A stretch of DNA of 64,000 nt, from assembly GCA_022393335.1 (NCBI GenBank), contig JAJEKB010021311.1, forward strand, positions 536,582-600,581, read 5' to 3'. Source of the stretch: Macrotrachela quadricornifera (taxonomy: Eukaryota > Rotifera > Eurotatoria > Philodinida > Philodinidae). The notes under the pieces were generated by a model. That model was not told the origin of the DNA. It saw nothing but the letters and a program-made list of their open reading frames with translations, and made no database searches. Within the stretch, counting starts at the first letter, position 1. Each line of letters starts with the position of its first letter. Positions 11,517 to 24,258 of this stretch are shown here, piece after piece. The translations under genes were made by a program, and so were the position numbers.

Positions 11517-12880
11517 CTTTATTTATTCTTAGCTATTGATTATTATATTTTGATTGCTATGTAATGTTAATGGAAAAGAAATAAATTGATTTATATTTAT
11601 ATTCACGCGCTTACGACCAGAGAGACCCTAGTTGTTGGAGATACAAACGACAACAATTACAAGACAAGGTACGTACACATATACGTACATAAAAGAACTT
11701 TCCGTTATCTTTGTTCAACAAAAGCAGTATCTCTCTGAGTTGAATTAATGTAGAAAACATACATTATTTCAACGCTAAAAAAAAGAGAAGTTAACAAATC
11801 GGAAAACACTCATATCCCTCATGAAAAAATATTTAATTTTACATTGAAATAAATATACTACTCTCTCCAAGAGAAAAATAGCAAACTCTATTCGAGTCCA
11901 ACTTGACTCCGCATTACTCTATCAGATTGAAGTCTGCTATTTTCTTCTTGATGTTGATATTATTTGGCTTGGATCAATTTTATCAAATTTTTCTTTTTAT
12001 ATATGTGACAGTACATAATGATTACGTTACGATTGATTTACGACGACTCAAAAAGTATTCTTCAATCGATATGATCACATTAAATGTTTATTCAACAGTT
12101 ACCATGGAGAATGAAGATGAAAATAACTGATCTTTTACTTTTTTATATAAAATATTTTGGTAACTAATCTAGTGATTCGACTGGATGATATTTGTTGATT
12201 ATAACTTACAATATGGTTGGTAGTATTATAGTTAAAAGAGAAACTTTTTTTCTGATCAAATTTGCATTACTATATCACAACATTTTGAATATGATGAATG
12301 TTATTTTAATTTGCGATCATTCAAATAGATTTATTATAGAGGATGAATTCATAAAATACGAGAGCTAAATATATTTAGTGATATCTTTATCCATAATTTT
12401 AATTACTCGAGCTACATTTTCATTGAATAAAATCGAATGAATGCTAATATTCAGAATAAGAATGCAGATATTCAGATACATATACTTTACCTTTACAGCA
12501 TGCACTTTTATAATTGATCTACTTTAAACATCACTTTGTATATATAAAATAAAGTGTCACGAAAGAATCATAATGATATATATAATGAGCTTTATTGCCA
12601 TACTAACTTTTTAGTTTTCTTTATTTTAATAGATAGATAAACATGTAAAAGTTTTAGTATTCTTCTATTGACATTAGTTTCGCCTATTCAAACTACGCAG
12701 ATTCAAATATGACTAAACGTTACACATGTAAATCAGGCAAAACTAACGGGTGTTGTCCTAGGAATAATGAGTCTCTCAGTATTTTGAATGTTTCTTCACT
12801 ATTATTCCTTTGATTAAAATACCTTTTTTATTAAAAGATAGCGCTTGATATGCTCTACAAACCATACATAAGTAGGCCCA
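11517..12880. other. Intergenic, no gene seen
   Basis: AT-rich flank after the NHL gene. A 75-codon frame at 11903-12130 has no recognisable domain and was not accepted. Confidence 0.4.
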
Positions 12881-13380
12881 AAAACTGCTTTACATATATC
12901 TGAAAAAAGATGAAAATCAAAGACATACCAAAAGCTGTAAAGTGTAAAGAATTGAGCACCAGTAATAGCCGCGCTTTGGATCCCATTTGTTATCAATCCG
13001 CTGTACTAAAAAAGAGAATATACCAAAAGATGCAGCGTGAAAAGCTCTACAATTTACAAAAGACGAAATAAAGAAAAGAACGAATTCATTTTATATCGAC
13101 AAAATATATCATTTTCGCATGGACGAAAATTTGATCATGCAAAAAATTGTCTATTTTGAAATCGAGAAATGCAACTATAAGATAAGCGATCTCATCTAAA
13201 TTTTACGGCTTTTCATGTTGCACCTTTTGGTATATTTTGCTTTTCTAATAAAGCAAAGTAAGTAATTGAAAAATTGAATGCGAAGTGCGACCATTGATTG
13301 TGCTCAACTCTTTACATTTTACAGCTTTTTCTATGTCTTTGATTTTCATCTTTTTTCAGATATATGTAAAGCGGTTTTTG
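12881..13380. mobile_element. Foldback (palindromic) element, about 500 bp
   Basis: Outer arms start aaaactgctttacatatatc at 12881 and end with the inverted match at 13358-13380. The pairing continues inward past a shared segment (gatgaaaatcaaagacata) and again around ataccaaaagatgcagcgtg (about 13016) against its inverse near 13213-13240. The arms are each about 180 bp with many small mismatches. No ORF of note. The motif ccaaaagatgcag also occurs inverted at about 52875, hinting at a related family. The target duplication was not identified. Confidence 0.65.
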
Positions 13381-14831
13381 AAAAACATATGACGATTGAA
13401 TGATGGGAAACTATCATACTTTGACATAATAAAGAAAAAGAGAAAAATAAGTATTTAAAAGTTAATATCGCTTTTTCTATTTTATTTGATAACGAATTTT
13501 GATAAAAATACTATATATTTTAACAAAGTATTCTTTATGTAAAAAGGCAGAAGTAAAGGAGAAGAGTATTTGAATAACTTTCATTTCGTAACTGGAATGT
13601 AGTACTCATAAAGTAAACCAAAACACAAAAAAATATCAAATAAGATTCATTTAATTAGATATGTATCAAGTTTAGATTTTAAGGGCATCTTCTCTCGCCC
13701 TCCTTCATCAAAAATCGATCTCAACCTGCATGAACAGAAATTGGGCGAAATTGTAGTACAAGGACTATGACAGAATTTTCAGCCTTATTCTATAGGACTG
13801 AAAAAAAAGATAATCACCAGGTAGACGTCAAAAATAGTCCATTTCGTTGTCAAGAATTCTCTGTTGGCCTTCAATCTATATATATTTTTGCTTCAAAGAG
13901 CATACCATGACGTACAACCTAAGGAAACCCATTTTTTCCTAAAATTCTTATTTTTCAACTGACAAAACTTATGGCGAGTTCAATTATTCGAAGAATTATG
14001 CTAAAGTCTAAAAAACTGGCTCTTCAATTTTAAAAAGAGCTTTTCAATAGAATAGTAACAAAACTTGGTTCAAAATTAGGCTCTTATAGACATTGAAGTT
14101 ATACACGCACTTTACAACAAAAACAAATATTGAGTCTTACATGGTATTGTCGTAGAATGGTGCTGAAGATACCGAAAACTACTATATTATTGTTATATCT
14201 CTAGATAGCTACAAGATATTGAGCTGAAGTATCTAGCAGTATAAAAATAAACTATCTTCAGTATGCTCAGGAGTTTTCACATGAAAACAATATATTAAGA
14301 AGGTGGTCATGTTTTATCATGATGATGAAGAAAAATTGGTGGAAGATTTATTTGAGAAAAAGAGTCCTTAAGTTTCAGTTTAGTACATTTTACTCTTACG
14401 TAAAAGCTGTTATATTTTTTCTTTGTATTGTATGCGCCACTCTATATATATCTGCACATGTATGTGCTCGTTTATGGTCTTCTACTCGATGACCTTGTTT
14501 TTCTTCTCTTTAATCTATCTGTCACAACCTTCATGAGGTATTTTCCCAAAAAACCGAACTTACATTCACTCATATACGAAATATTGCACAACAAAAGCTC
14601 CAAAATCATGCCATTTTAATCTTTCTAAATTTCAACATTATTGTATGAATGATAGACTTGTCATTGACGCTGGATTATGTGCGAGTTGAATATAGATTAC
14701 CATTTATTCATGCTCTCTGTCTACTTCATACGTACGTGGACTATGGTATTTGGCATGAAAGTATTACTTCAATGCTTTAAATATCGATTATGCTTGCCAG
14801 CGTGTTTATAATCCTCTAAAGAATCTTTGCG
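13381..14831. other. Intergenic, no gene seen
   Basis: No supported gene. A little protein-like sequence (TWTTVWFGMKVLL-type reading near 14735) may be further decay of the GPCR relic that follows, but this is weak. Confidence 0.35.
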
Positions 14832-15085
14832 ATGTTATATCTAATTGTTAGGTGGCATCAACTTCGAAAAATGATTATTCAACTCATATTGATATCTAGT
14901 ATTTATCTCATCTTCGATCTTCCTTTTGTAATTATCAAGATTTTACAATGGTCAGGAATTTCTATTTTTTTCATCGATATCGCACACATACTCAGGCTAT
15001 GTTATTACCTTATGCTACCCTGATGACATTGCCTGAACTTAAGCAAAAACTTCATGCGTTGATCATTTGTAAAATTAGCCGATGA
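14832..15085 (+). pseudogene. GPCR fragment (rhodopsin-like), frameshifted
   Basis: The frame at 14832-15023 reads RWHQLRKMIIQLILISSIYLI, typical of a basic third cytoplasmic loop running into transmembrane helix 6 of rhodopsin-type receptors, followed by a second hydrophobic segment (helix 7). Close to 15000 a frameshift is needed, after which another frame reads LLPYATLMTLPELKQKLHAL and ends at TGA 15083-15085. This is the usual end of helix 7 and the cytoplasmic tail in this receptor type. Helices 1-5 are not found upstream. A dead C-terminal remnant. Confidence 0.6.
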
Positions 15086-17727
15086 ATTTTTGAATATATT
15101 GATTGATAATTAGTTAAATATTGTCATAATTCTACAGTTTTGTTTTTAAAAAATATCTTTAGATTATACTATACATAGCATAGTATTATACAAAAACAAC
15201 AGCTTGATTCTATAGGAACGGAGATTATCAAGTTTGTCTGTCATATCCATGAGGAAGGAAAGGATCCAAATTGCTAATCTTATACGTTAACATTCCTTTT
15301 AAATCATGTTTCATAAAATATATTAGGAAATTATTACTTGAAAAAGTTTCTGTTTTCCGTAATATTGTTATATGTCAATAATCTGTCAATGTGTATTTTT
15401 TCTTATCAAAATTATTTAAATATGTAGTCATTTTATTCAATGTTCAATATTGACAAAGTCTTTTACAATGTATGATAAAATGTATATAATAACAATTAAA
15501 GTATTTAGGTTTTCGTTAAAGTCACTTACCAAAGAAGGTAATTATGATGTCACACTCAGGTAAATCTAGTTTTAAGGTTTATTGAAAAATTATTACATTT
15601 TCTTCCACTCTTCTATTCTAATTGTCAACAACAGTCTAATAAAAAAAAATTCGGTCATCACTATTCTAACATAAGTTAAAATACTTACCGATTGTCAATA
15701 GCAATTATAGATTGATTTCACTGAATTTATTTAAAATCTTTTAAATGCATTAATTCATATGATTAAAAAAAATAATATGCTTCACTGGAAATATCATTCC
15801 AAACCAAATCACATTCAAACACGTTTGAGCAATTTTTTATCAATCATATGCAATGAAATTTCATTTTAAATTGCGCCTAGATGCGTTTCAAAATTTTCTT
15901 TAATCACCTCGGATATGTCATTTAAACGTATCGTGCTAATGTAAAAGAAAATGTTATTTAAGTCCTACAATCCCAAAAATCATATTGAAATGAAATACTA
16001 ATCAGCAATCCCGAGCATGCAATAAAAATGCAGCCGATTTAAGAGCCATACATCCTGCTGTAAATAAAAAACTGATCGATATGCATAAAAATAATAGAAT
16101 TGTAGGGAAAGAAGAACAGATGTACAACCGATCTTCGATCAACTGTATGATCTAAAAAACAAACTTATGCAATGATTATGAAATAAGACTTAAATATACA
16201 GCATCATCATCTATACAAACTAAATTACTCATAACACCCGAAGAATTGAATAGTGATGATAAATTAACTGTGAAACAAGCATAAGTAGTTTTAACATTTT
16301 ATTTGGCCATAGCGAAAAAATGCAATGACTCAACAACAGAAAATATAAAAGAAAGCATATTAATCAATATAGATTTATCTTCATCAATATGACAGATATT
16401 TTGTGTAAAACATCACAAGCGTCCTTCTTCACTTTTTACGTTTCTCTTTCCTTTGCTTGCTTTCACAGAAATATTTTTTATTATATACCTTTTTTTTACT
16501 CCTTTCTGTCTTCATCTTTTTCCTTTTTGTATCTACGCAAATTGAATCAACATTCAGTACAATAATATTCATGACGAGTATAATATTCATCACAAAATGT
16601 ATGCTCCTAATAATTAGTATTATACCGCCCTTTACATCACCATGTAAACATGTCAAATGTTACACTAAACATCAAAAATTAAGAAATAAAATAAACAAAG
16701 CCATAACAAATCTTAATCAATTTCACGGTACTATATAATAGTTTCTTGAAAATATCTACAATTCCTAGAATCAATATTTTTTTTTATTAAGTGCTGTGAA
16801 ACTGTTCTTTTAATATGAAACGAAGTTAATTATGATAGATTAAATGCTCTGTCATCAATAATCCCTTACATAGTGACAAATAATACAAATCTATACATCT
16901 GTCATGTATTACAAAACATATATTTCGAAATTCAAAGTATCAATCCATAGACCAAATCACAAATTTTTCCATCTATAATTGGTTACTCAAGGTTAAAGTA
17001 AACATAGAATATTTATCAATATAAGATTCATAGTAAACAGAAAAATAATATCATAATATTTCTTATCCAAGGATATTATTCACAATATTCTGCGTTGGCT
17101 TTTTCTTTTAGGTGAAATCAAGCGTGCATAGATTAATAATTAAAATAACTAGTAAATCAATATTAAAATATGATAAAGATATAATTTTTGACATGCGTTG
17201 ATTCATTTAAAATATACATGTTATATATGAGAAATACGCCTCTCATATCAACCTACACGAAAACAAAAAAACAGGTCAAAAAATAATATATAAGCTTGTC
17301 GATCATTAAAAATCATCGATATATCAAGTATTAGTCCATTCTCTCATATAAACAAGGTATGTAGTGTTGAATAGTTTTTCTTTAGACATATTTTTCTATG
17401 AAATTAAGTACTAAAATATAGAACATTTTCTTAGTTACAAAATCTTTTTAGATATTCATCATTATTTTATAGGTTCGAATATGTTTTTAGAGTAGATAAG
17501 TTGAGAAACAGACTGAAAGCATTAATTGTGATCAATGTAGCATATACTATATCAAACTATTGATAATAGCTAGTCATTCGATGTAAATGATATGGAAAAT
17601 ATTCTTTTATTGCAAAAGTATTTTATTTGATTTGTTGTTTAGATAAAGTGATTATATTGTACATCTCGCCGACTGATATATTGAAGTAAGAATATACAGC
17701 TAGACTACACAACCACGAACAATAATA
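15086..17727. other. Intergenic, no gene seen
   Basis: A 2.6-kb AT-rich gap. Small open frames (such as 16429-16738 on both strands) are low-complexity and were not accepted. The last part is the 5' flank of the M35 protease; no distinctive promoter element could be named. Confidence 0.4.
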
Positions 17728-18813
17728 ATGCATCAAGTTTGGATCACTACCTGCATTACAATTATTATCCTAGTGGCTCATAGCTATGCCGAGGACTTGT
17801 ATGTCAGCTTAATTCCGACGCGTATACATTATGGTGAAAAACAAGATGTAGAAGCCACTTTGTGTTATAAAAATATGGGATCTGAAACTGTTATGCTTAA
17901 CGATTGGTATTTACCAGACGGAGATTTATTCGATCCATTATTCACAATTACTCAAGGTGGCAATAATGTCGAATACGTTGGTCCTCGAGTTAAACGACAA
18001 CGACCCACAATTAAAAGTATGATTCCTGTGGAGCCTGGTCAGAATGTGAGCACCACCGTCCAGCTGTCTTCAGTGTATAATATGACTAAGACTGGTAATT
18101 ACGTTATTCAATTGAAGGCGTATGTTGCTCCCAAACTACACACATTCACTCGTAAACGAAGTACTGAAAATACATCATCTACTACGGTTGACAGCGTCAC
18201 TTTCAAGTCTAATCAAGCCACATTATTCGTCGTAGGTCGTCCCAATGCACTCATTGATGAAAGTGTTCAATTCGTGTCACAACCGAAGGCTGCTACATAT
18301 AATTACGTCGGATGCTCGTCAAAGCAAAAAAGTTCGATTGTTGCTGCAGTTAGATCGGCTGTAACTTATTCGGATAGTACTGTAGAGTATCTGAAGACCA
18401 TAGGATCAGATGGTACAACACGCTATACCACTTGGTTTGGTGAGTTTTCGGCGGACAATTTGGAAAAATTAAAATCAAACTTTGACAAAATCGATGATGT
18501 CGTGAATAACAAGCATATGATATTCGACTGTGGCACATGCAATAAAAAGGGCGTCTTTGCTTACGTTATTAGTAACCAGCCTTATAAAATATTCTTGTGT
18601 CCCGTATTCTGGCAATCAGACGTAACGGGTACGGATTCCATGGGTGGTACGATAATTCATGAATTATCTCACTTTGAGGTAGTGGCTAATACTGACGATA
18701 ATGCGTATGGTCACGGTGATTGTAAGAAATTAGCTGAGACAAATGCTGCCGAAGCACTCAACAATGCAGACAATCATCAATTCTTTGCAGAGAACAATCC
18801 AGAATTGGACTGA
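17728..18813 (+). CDS. Secreted M35-family (deuterolysin-like, peptidyl-Lys type) metalloendopeptidase
   Basis: Intronless ORF of 361 aa from ATG 17728 to TGA 18811-18813. Residues 1-21 are a signal peptide ending in SYA. A propeptide of about 150 residues follows, with basic sites (VKRQR near 93-97, TRKRS near 141-145) suited to processing. The C-terminal catalytic domain shows the aspzincin zinc site. HELSH is at 311-315 (H311, H315 ligands, E312 general base). After the family spacing come D324 in NTDDNAYG (third ligand; the usual GTxxD has N in place of G) and Y327. The ending NADNHQFFAENNP is a hallmark of the peptidyl-Lys metalloendopeptidase branch. Several cysteines (for example CGTCNKKG) could form disulphides. 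The family is known mainly from fungi and bacteria; no intron and this distribution suggest horizontal transfer, which is inference. A likely AATAAA lies at 19069-19074. Confidence 0.9.
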   Translation: MHQVWITTCITIIILVAHSYAEDLYVSLIPTRIHYGEKQDVEATLCYKNMGSETVMLNDWYLPDGDLFDPLFTITQGGNNVEYVGPRVKRQRPTIKSMIPVEPGQNVSTTVQLSSVYNMTKTGNYVIQLKAYVAPKLHTFTRKRSTENTSSTTVDSVTFKSNQATLFVVGRPNALIDESVQFVSQPKAATYNYVGCSSKQKSSIVAAVRSAVTYSDSTVEYLKTIGSDGTTRYTTWFGEFSADNLEKLKSNFDKIDDVVNNKHMIFDCGTCNKKGVFAYVISNQPYKIFLCPVFWQSDVTGTDSMGGTIIHELSHFEVVANTDDNAYGHGDCKKLAETNAAEALNNADNHQFFAENNPELD

Positions 18814-19068
18814 ACATTCCACGTCATCTTCAATTTACATTAAACTTCGTTATTTATAACTTTTGAATATGCGCAAAAGACTATTTTTATCTTTAACTCA
18901 CTTTGACTAGTATTATGAATTGTTCTATATTATGTCATTTGAACATTTTCTGAATAATCGTATACTGTTTTCATCTGTTGCGCGTCTTCTTTTGATTTGA
19001 TTTTTCATTTTTCTCGCACTGTTTTCAAGTTCTAATATGCTAATATATGCCATCATTATTTACTCACA

Positions 19069-19074
19069 AATAAA
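19069..19074 (+). promoter_or_regulatory. Putative polyadenylation signal of the M35 gene
   Basis: AATAAA 256 bp after the stop codon, the first clear canonical hexamer downstream. The distance is long but plausible; a variant signal nearer the stop cannot be excluded. Confidence 0.35.
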
Positions 19075-20019
19075 ACATTAACTCTCTCACGTACACTACC
19101 AGCCTTCAATAAGATAACAGAATTAAAAAGATTTTGAAACAAAAAAAATTCCTATATATGTCTATTTAATTCGTTTTAACAGAAGATTTTACTGTATCTT
19201 TGTCATAAATGGTTGATAACAAGTTTCTTAGAATTTTTGGACATAAAAAGTATGTATTCAATTGTTAAATAATGAAATAAACATATTTTTTTTTGGTACT
19301 TATTTGCTGTTTTTCAATTCATTTTGACAACTTTCTGAAAAGTAAACAATATAATAGGTTAGTCATCAGATCACGTATATTTCTGTGAACTTTGAAAAGG
19401 TAGTCTTTCTGTAAATCTCCAAAATTTTCATACGATTTTCTCTGTGTTGAAAATGACTTTTGACCATTACTATATTCTTCATTCTTATATACCTAAGAAA
19501 AAACTGTGACTGACATTTTATAATTGTTAAGAACGTCATAGAATCTTACTGGTTTCAGTTAAATCAAAGGTGATATGACCATTAATATCTGCCAACTATT
19601 GAACAATTCACTTCTGACATAAATAGTAATTGCGTTATCAGTGCGAATGTTGTCATGTTAATACTTTACATATCATTACGAATCAGTGTCTCAAGAGGAA
19701 TACCATTTACAAAAAACAACATCGTTGAATTAATTTTCTTCTTATTATAGAGTGATATCTAATACATAATAAGATCTCAGTTGACATATATCAACTGATT
19801 GGATGTAATCATACATGTTACAATTCTTTTAAAAATAGTATTTTTTTGCAAGGGAATCCGAAAAGAAGAGGAGAAAAAATCGTTTCTTATATTTCTACTT
19901 CATGCTTGAATGAACATATGTTCGATTTTTTGGGAAAACATCACGTGAAGATTGTGACAAATAGGTCAAAGAGAAGAAAAATAAGATCACCGAGCAGGAG
20001 ACAATAAACGAGCATATAT
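19075..20019. other. Intergenic, no gene seen
   Basis: AT-rich, no gene or clear repeat recognised up to the MITE at 20020. Confidence 0.4.
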
Positions 20020-20898
20020 GAGTGAATTGTAACCTTTTAGTACGACTGGTATTTAAAAATGAAAGTAGACCTGAGCATCTTTTGAGTAGTGTATTTTGTT
20101 ATACAATGTGTCTTTATTGGATATAAAAAGTTTTCCGACACTTTAATGTATAATAGGCGAGATACACGATACATAGATCATTTTCGGCTAAATTTAATGT
20201 AAAATATGTATTTTATAGCAAAAACATTTGAGTCATTAAAAAAAGTGCTTAAAAAGAAGAGTTTCGAATCGAATTAATTAGATATATCTACGACAAAGCA
20301 TTATTACATCTTTTTTTCGTAAAATGTCACTCTACAAAGTGAGTATAATGACCATTTTTTCAAAAGTTTTACTATTTTTGCTCATAAATAAAGTTGATAA
20401 ATAAGGACTTTTTTTCATCAACTTATGAGATAAGGAGTCTTCTTTCTTTTTATATAATTTAAAGCCCGTGAACTTGTCATTAAATGGGGTTAGAAGTCGC
20501 GTTTTCGTCACTCTACATAATAATGTATAAGTGTCTGTCAAAGAATATGAACGTTAGATAGGCGCATGAAGAACGAATAAAATTTAAATTAATAGCATAT
20601 TTCGATAGAGGGACAAACGCTCTACAAATTAGTCTATTTGAAGTCTTTTTTCATTTATTTTATTATACCCAAAAAACTCTCTTTACTTCGAGTGTGTCAT
20701 CGAAAAATGACGCATTTTCACTATGTGTCTTTCATAAGTCATCGATAGTATCAGATAGAGAGCTAAAATTTTGTGTGGATGTAGGTCACTTAGAGGTAAG
20801 CAGCACATAAAAAAGTTGTTCAAATTGGTCAACCAGAAAAAAAGTTATTCAAAAAATATAGCTAACATTCAATCGTACCAAAAAGTTGCAATTCACTC
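20020..20898. mobile_element. GAGTGAATTG-type MITE, copy 1 (879 bp)
   Basis: Left end gagtgaattgtaaccttttagtacgac matches in inverted form the right end (gagtgaattgcaactttttggtacgatt read from 20898). Just inside the left end, gaaagtagacctgagcat and agttttccgacactttaatg match the opposite end of the element at 35114-36186. The two are therefore homologous copies in opposite orientation. No transposase ORF. The flanks are AT-rich (left atatat), but a target duplication is unclear in this copy. Confidence 0.7.
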
Positions 20899-23205
20899 AA
20901 ATGCTCATATAAAAGATGTGTCGGCATATGTGTATTTACGTACAAAGAGAGAAAAAGCCAGAGATACAAAGGTCTATTTTTGTAAAATCTAGTGAAAAAA
21001 GTACCATAGTTTTTCTTAATGCGTTATTTTTCCTTTTAATTTCGATTTCATCTATGATTGTCTTATATCAAAAAATGCAATCGATTCTGCACTTTCTTTC
21101 TTCTCTTTTCCTTCATTTGACCCTCCTCTATTTCTTTTATCCATAGACGTGATAGATGTAGTATCGAAAATAAATTATGTTGCATTGCTAAGAAGTGATT
21201 CCAATTTTCGATAATTAGCTGATAAAAGGAGAAGAAAGTATATAATTATACAGAAAAATATATTTAATCTCTTTATTGAATAACAAAGTATGAAGAAGAC
21301 TAAAGTATGTTTAAAGTTGTAAAAATTTATATAAACATCTTAAAAATTCATATTTTTATTTAATATTGATTTGCTGATGTTATCATTATTATTAGATTTC
21401 AATGTTTCTCTGTGTTTAACCAAACGAGTTATGTTAAGTTTCACATATTAATCTTACCAGAGATTGTGCTAACAGTTTTATTAGTATCACTGACACGCTT
21501 CTTTAGAGATTGATAACTTCATATTCATTCCTGTTTTACTTTATCAATATGGACACAATGAAGACAAGACAAACTTATGTTTGTATATGTCTGCTACTAT
21601 GAAGTGATTTTTATTGAAATAGTTTTACAATTCCTTAAAACTTTCTGTTATTAAAGTTGGATCATTTGATAGTAAATAGTGTTATAAAGTCTTTCATTAT
21701 AAAATATACACTCTTTAATATCCTTCATGTTGTATGTGAATATTCACTAACATCATGAAACATATGTGGACATTTTTTTTCAAAATAAATTATATATAAA
21801 ATCATTTTTATACTTGCATAGTATTACCTTGGATAGTATAAAAATATTTTTTATCTAATATCATAGAAACCATACATATCGCAAAGTAATTCTTGATGCA
21901 AATATTAATCTGAAATTTAGTACTTACAATAAGTGTAAAAACTAGATAGAATTAAGAAATACAATAGAATTTGGTATAAATGTTTTTATAATTAAACATA
22001 TAATAGAAGAATATTTGTTATAAATTCTTCTATTTATTTGAAATAGAAATTTTCAATCATGTAGAACTTTTTTGTGAAATATTTATTCCTTCAACTGTAG
22101 AGAAGGTGATATGAAAAAATATAGTTTGTTTGTGGGTTTGTGTCAGGGATAATAGTCATAAAAACATTAATATTCAGAAACATATTCCTTCCTTAAAATA
22201 GCGGAAAACAGCGCTTATTTAAAGCTGATTGGATGAGTTTTAGCAACCAAACAGATTTTGGTAGGCTTTTTCTCCACCGTTATATTGAACAACTCATTGA
22301 GCTCTATCAATTTGTTCAATAAAACATGATGTTTGTTACTAGCAATAGTGGAGAAAATGGAGTATCCTTTGAAAAATTGAAATTGAAGGCAGTAAATTTA
22401 AGTAGACTAAAGAATTAAAATATCCTGAATTTTTCATTGTTCCCAGATTAGGTTGGAACAATAAGTTCTTAAATATATACTGAAGATCTGGCAAAGATTA
22501 ATATGGAATGATTTTTTTTTGGTACTAAGAAGAACGTTTTTCTCCTTGTCTTTTCTTCTGTTTTGCACCGGATTGCATGCAGTATATCATCTTTTTACGG
22601 ATCGTCAATAGTCTGTATCTGGTCATTGTATATTACACATGTCTTGAACCTATTTGATTCTATATGGATATAAAAGATTTCGTTTTTGCTTATGCTGTCC
22701 TTGTAATTACTTCAAGATATTTGAATGAAAAGGTTACATTAATGAAACAAGCAAATCTCAATTCGCTGAAATAGAGAAACTATATATAGAAACGTAAGTG
22801 CGTTTTTTTTCAATAGTTCGAACACTCTTTTTCTCTTGTATAAAACTAAGCATGTAATTGTTAGTACTTATAATATAGCAAGCTTTTAATAAAAAAATAT
22901 GTTTTATCCAAAATTATTTTACAAGAAAGAGCGAAGAGATATGTATTGCTTAATGCTTATTCCTATACAGCTGTTAGATCAATTCTTCCAACATGGGCAC
23001 ATGCAAAATATACTTCTTTGTCCGTCTAAGTCGAAGGTTAAGTGAGTCGAAGCGACGAATGTTACTTGTATATTTACTAGATTACATTTATAGATGTCCT
23101 TTCGTCATAGTGCATACATCATTGTCTAACACAATTGGTTTATTAATTCATTCAATTGTGATCTTATGATAGAGATAAGTTATTCTATTTAATAAGAAAT
23201 TCAAA
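20899..23205. other. Intergenic, no gene seen
   Basis: A 2.3-kb AT-rich gap with only chance-length frames. The last few hundred bases are the 5' flank of the GST-like gene. Confidence 0.4.
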
Positions 23206-24258
23206 ATGCAACCATTGACTTTATATCAAATACCATTTTCACATTTTTGTGATAAAGTTCGATGGGGATTAGATTTTTATTCTATACCATATAAAACAGT
23301 TAATTATACTGGTCGTCAAACACCAGGATTTAAAAAAGCTCCAAAAGAATTACAAAAATTAACACCACTTATTGAAGATCCAAATAATAATTCTTATTTT
23401 ATTTCTGATTCAACACCTATTTTACTTTATCTTACGGAAAATTATGGAAACAACAATAAAACATTATTTCCATTAAATAATAAAGATGATATTATTCAAT
23501 ATTGTTTAAAATTAGATAGTCAATTAGGTTTATATGCTCGACGTTTAGGTTATCTTCATGTTATTAGTGAACAACCAGCTATTCTTTCTGTTTATATAGA
23601 TCATAATTATAATAAAAAATCATGTAATGATTGGAAATCATATATTTTTGGTTTATTTGGTTCCTGTATTGTTATTGGTCGACTTGGAATTCATCAAATA
23701 AAAGAAGAAAATATTTTTGAAAAAACTATTTTTATTTTAGAAGAAATTAAAAATGATATTCATGAAAAACAATATTTATTTAATAATCAATTTACAGCTG
23801 CTGATTTAACATTAACTTCATTAATGTATCCATTAAGATTTGTTCCATCTTTATGTATAAAATATAAAATAATATTTGATTATTGTGATCGAATACGAGA
23901 ATTTTATGATCCAAATAAAAATTATAAATCTAATATGCAATATTTATTTGAAAATCGACCAAAAAAATATCAATCATTTATTCGAAATATAATTTTATTC
24001 GTTTTTAATATTATATTTTGTCCATTATATTTTGTGTTTAATGATAATAATAATAATAATAACAAGAAACCATTATATCAATATCTATCAATAAATATTC
24101 AAAAAAAAGCAAATAATGATGTTCGAGTATTAAGATGGAGTTCAATGATTCGAAATTTTATATTTTTTATTAAAACATTTTGGATTTTATTTTTTATTGT
24201 ACCAAAACAAATGGAATTTGTTACGAATGAAGGAAATAAGCTTTTATATGAAAATTAA
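23206..24258 (+). CDS. Glutathione S-transferase-like protein with hydrophobic C-terminal extension
   Basis: Intronless ORF of 350 aa. Residues 1-80 form a thioredoxin-fold GST N-terminal domain: LYQIPFSHFCDKVRW (S12, C15 in the active-site region), a cis-proline context KLTPLI (P54) and the glutathione-binding SDS at 67-69. Residues about 90-245 form the helical C-terminal domain with the N-capping box FTAADLT (196-202). Unusual for a GST of about 220-250 aa is a tail of about 100 residues with two hydrophobic segments (about 259-278 and 314-334) separated by an asparagine run (about 280-287). The protein may therefore be membrane-associated. Which nucleophile it uses (S12 or C15) is not decidable by eye. 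Codon use is very AT-rich, like the surroundings. GSTs with the SHFCDKxRW motif occur in bacteria, fungi and plants; no intron leaves transfer open. Detoxifying activity is inferred from family only. Confidence 0.85.
   Translation: MQPLTLYQIPFSHFCDKVRWGLDFYSIPYKTVNYTGRQTPGFKKAPKELQKLTPLIEDPNNNSYFISDSTPILLYLTENYGNNNKTLFPLNNKDDIIQYCLKLDSQLGLYARRLGYLHVISEQPAILSVYIDHNYNKKSCNDWKSYIFGLFGSCIVIGRLGIHQIKEENIFEKTIFILEEIKNDIHEKQYLFNNQFTAADLTLTSLMYPLRFVPSLCIKYKIIFDYCDRIREFYDPNKNYKSNMQYLFENRPKKYQSFIRNIILFVFNIIFCPLYFVFNDNNNNNNKKPLYQYLSINIQKKANNDVRVLRWSSMIRNFIFFIKTFWILFFIVPKQMEFVTNEGNKLLYEN

Noticed and set aside
11903..12130. 75-codon ORF after the NHL gene
   Set aside because: No recognisable domain; could be a small exon but no supporting splice partner was found.
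16429..16738. Overlapping ORFs on both strands
   Set aside because: Low-complexity K/R-rich or I/F-rich composition, as expected from AT-rich DNA.
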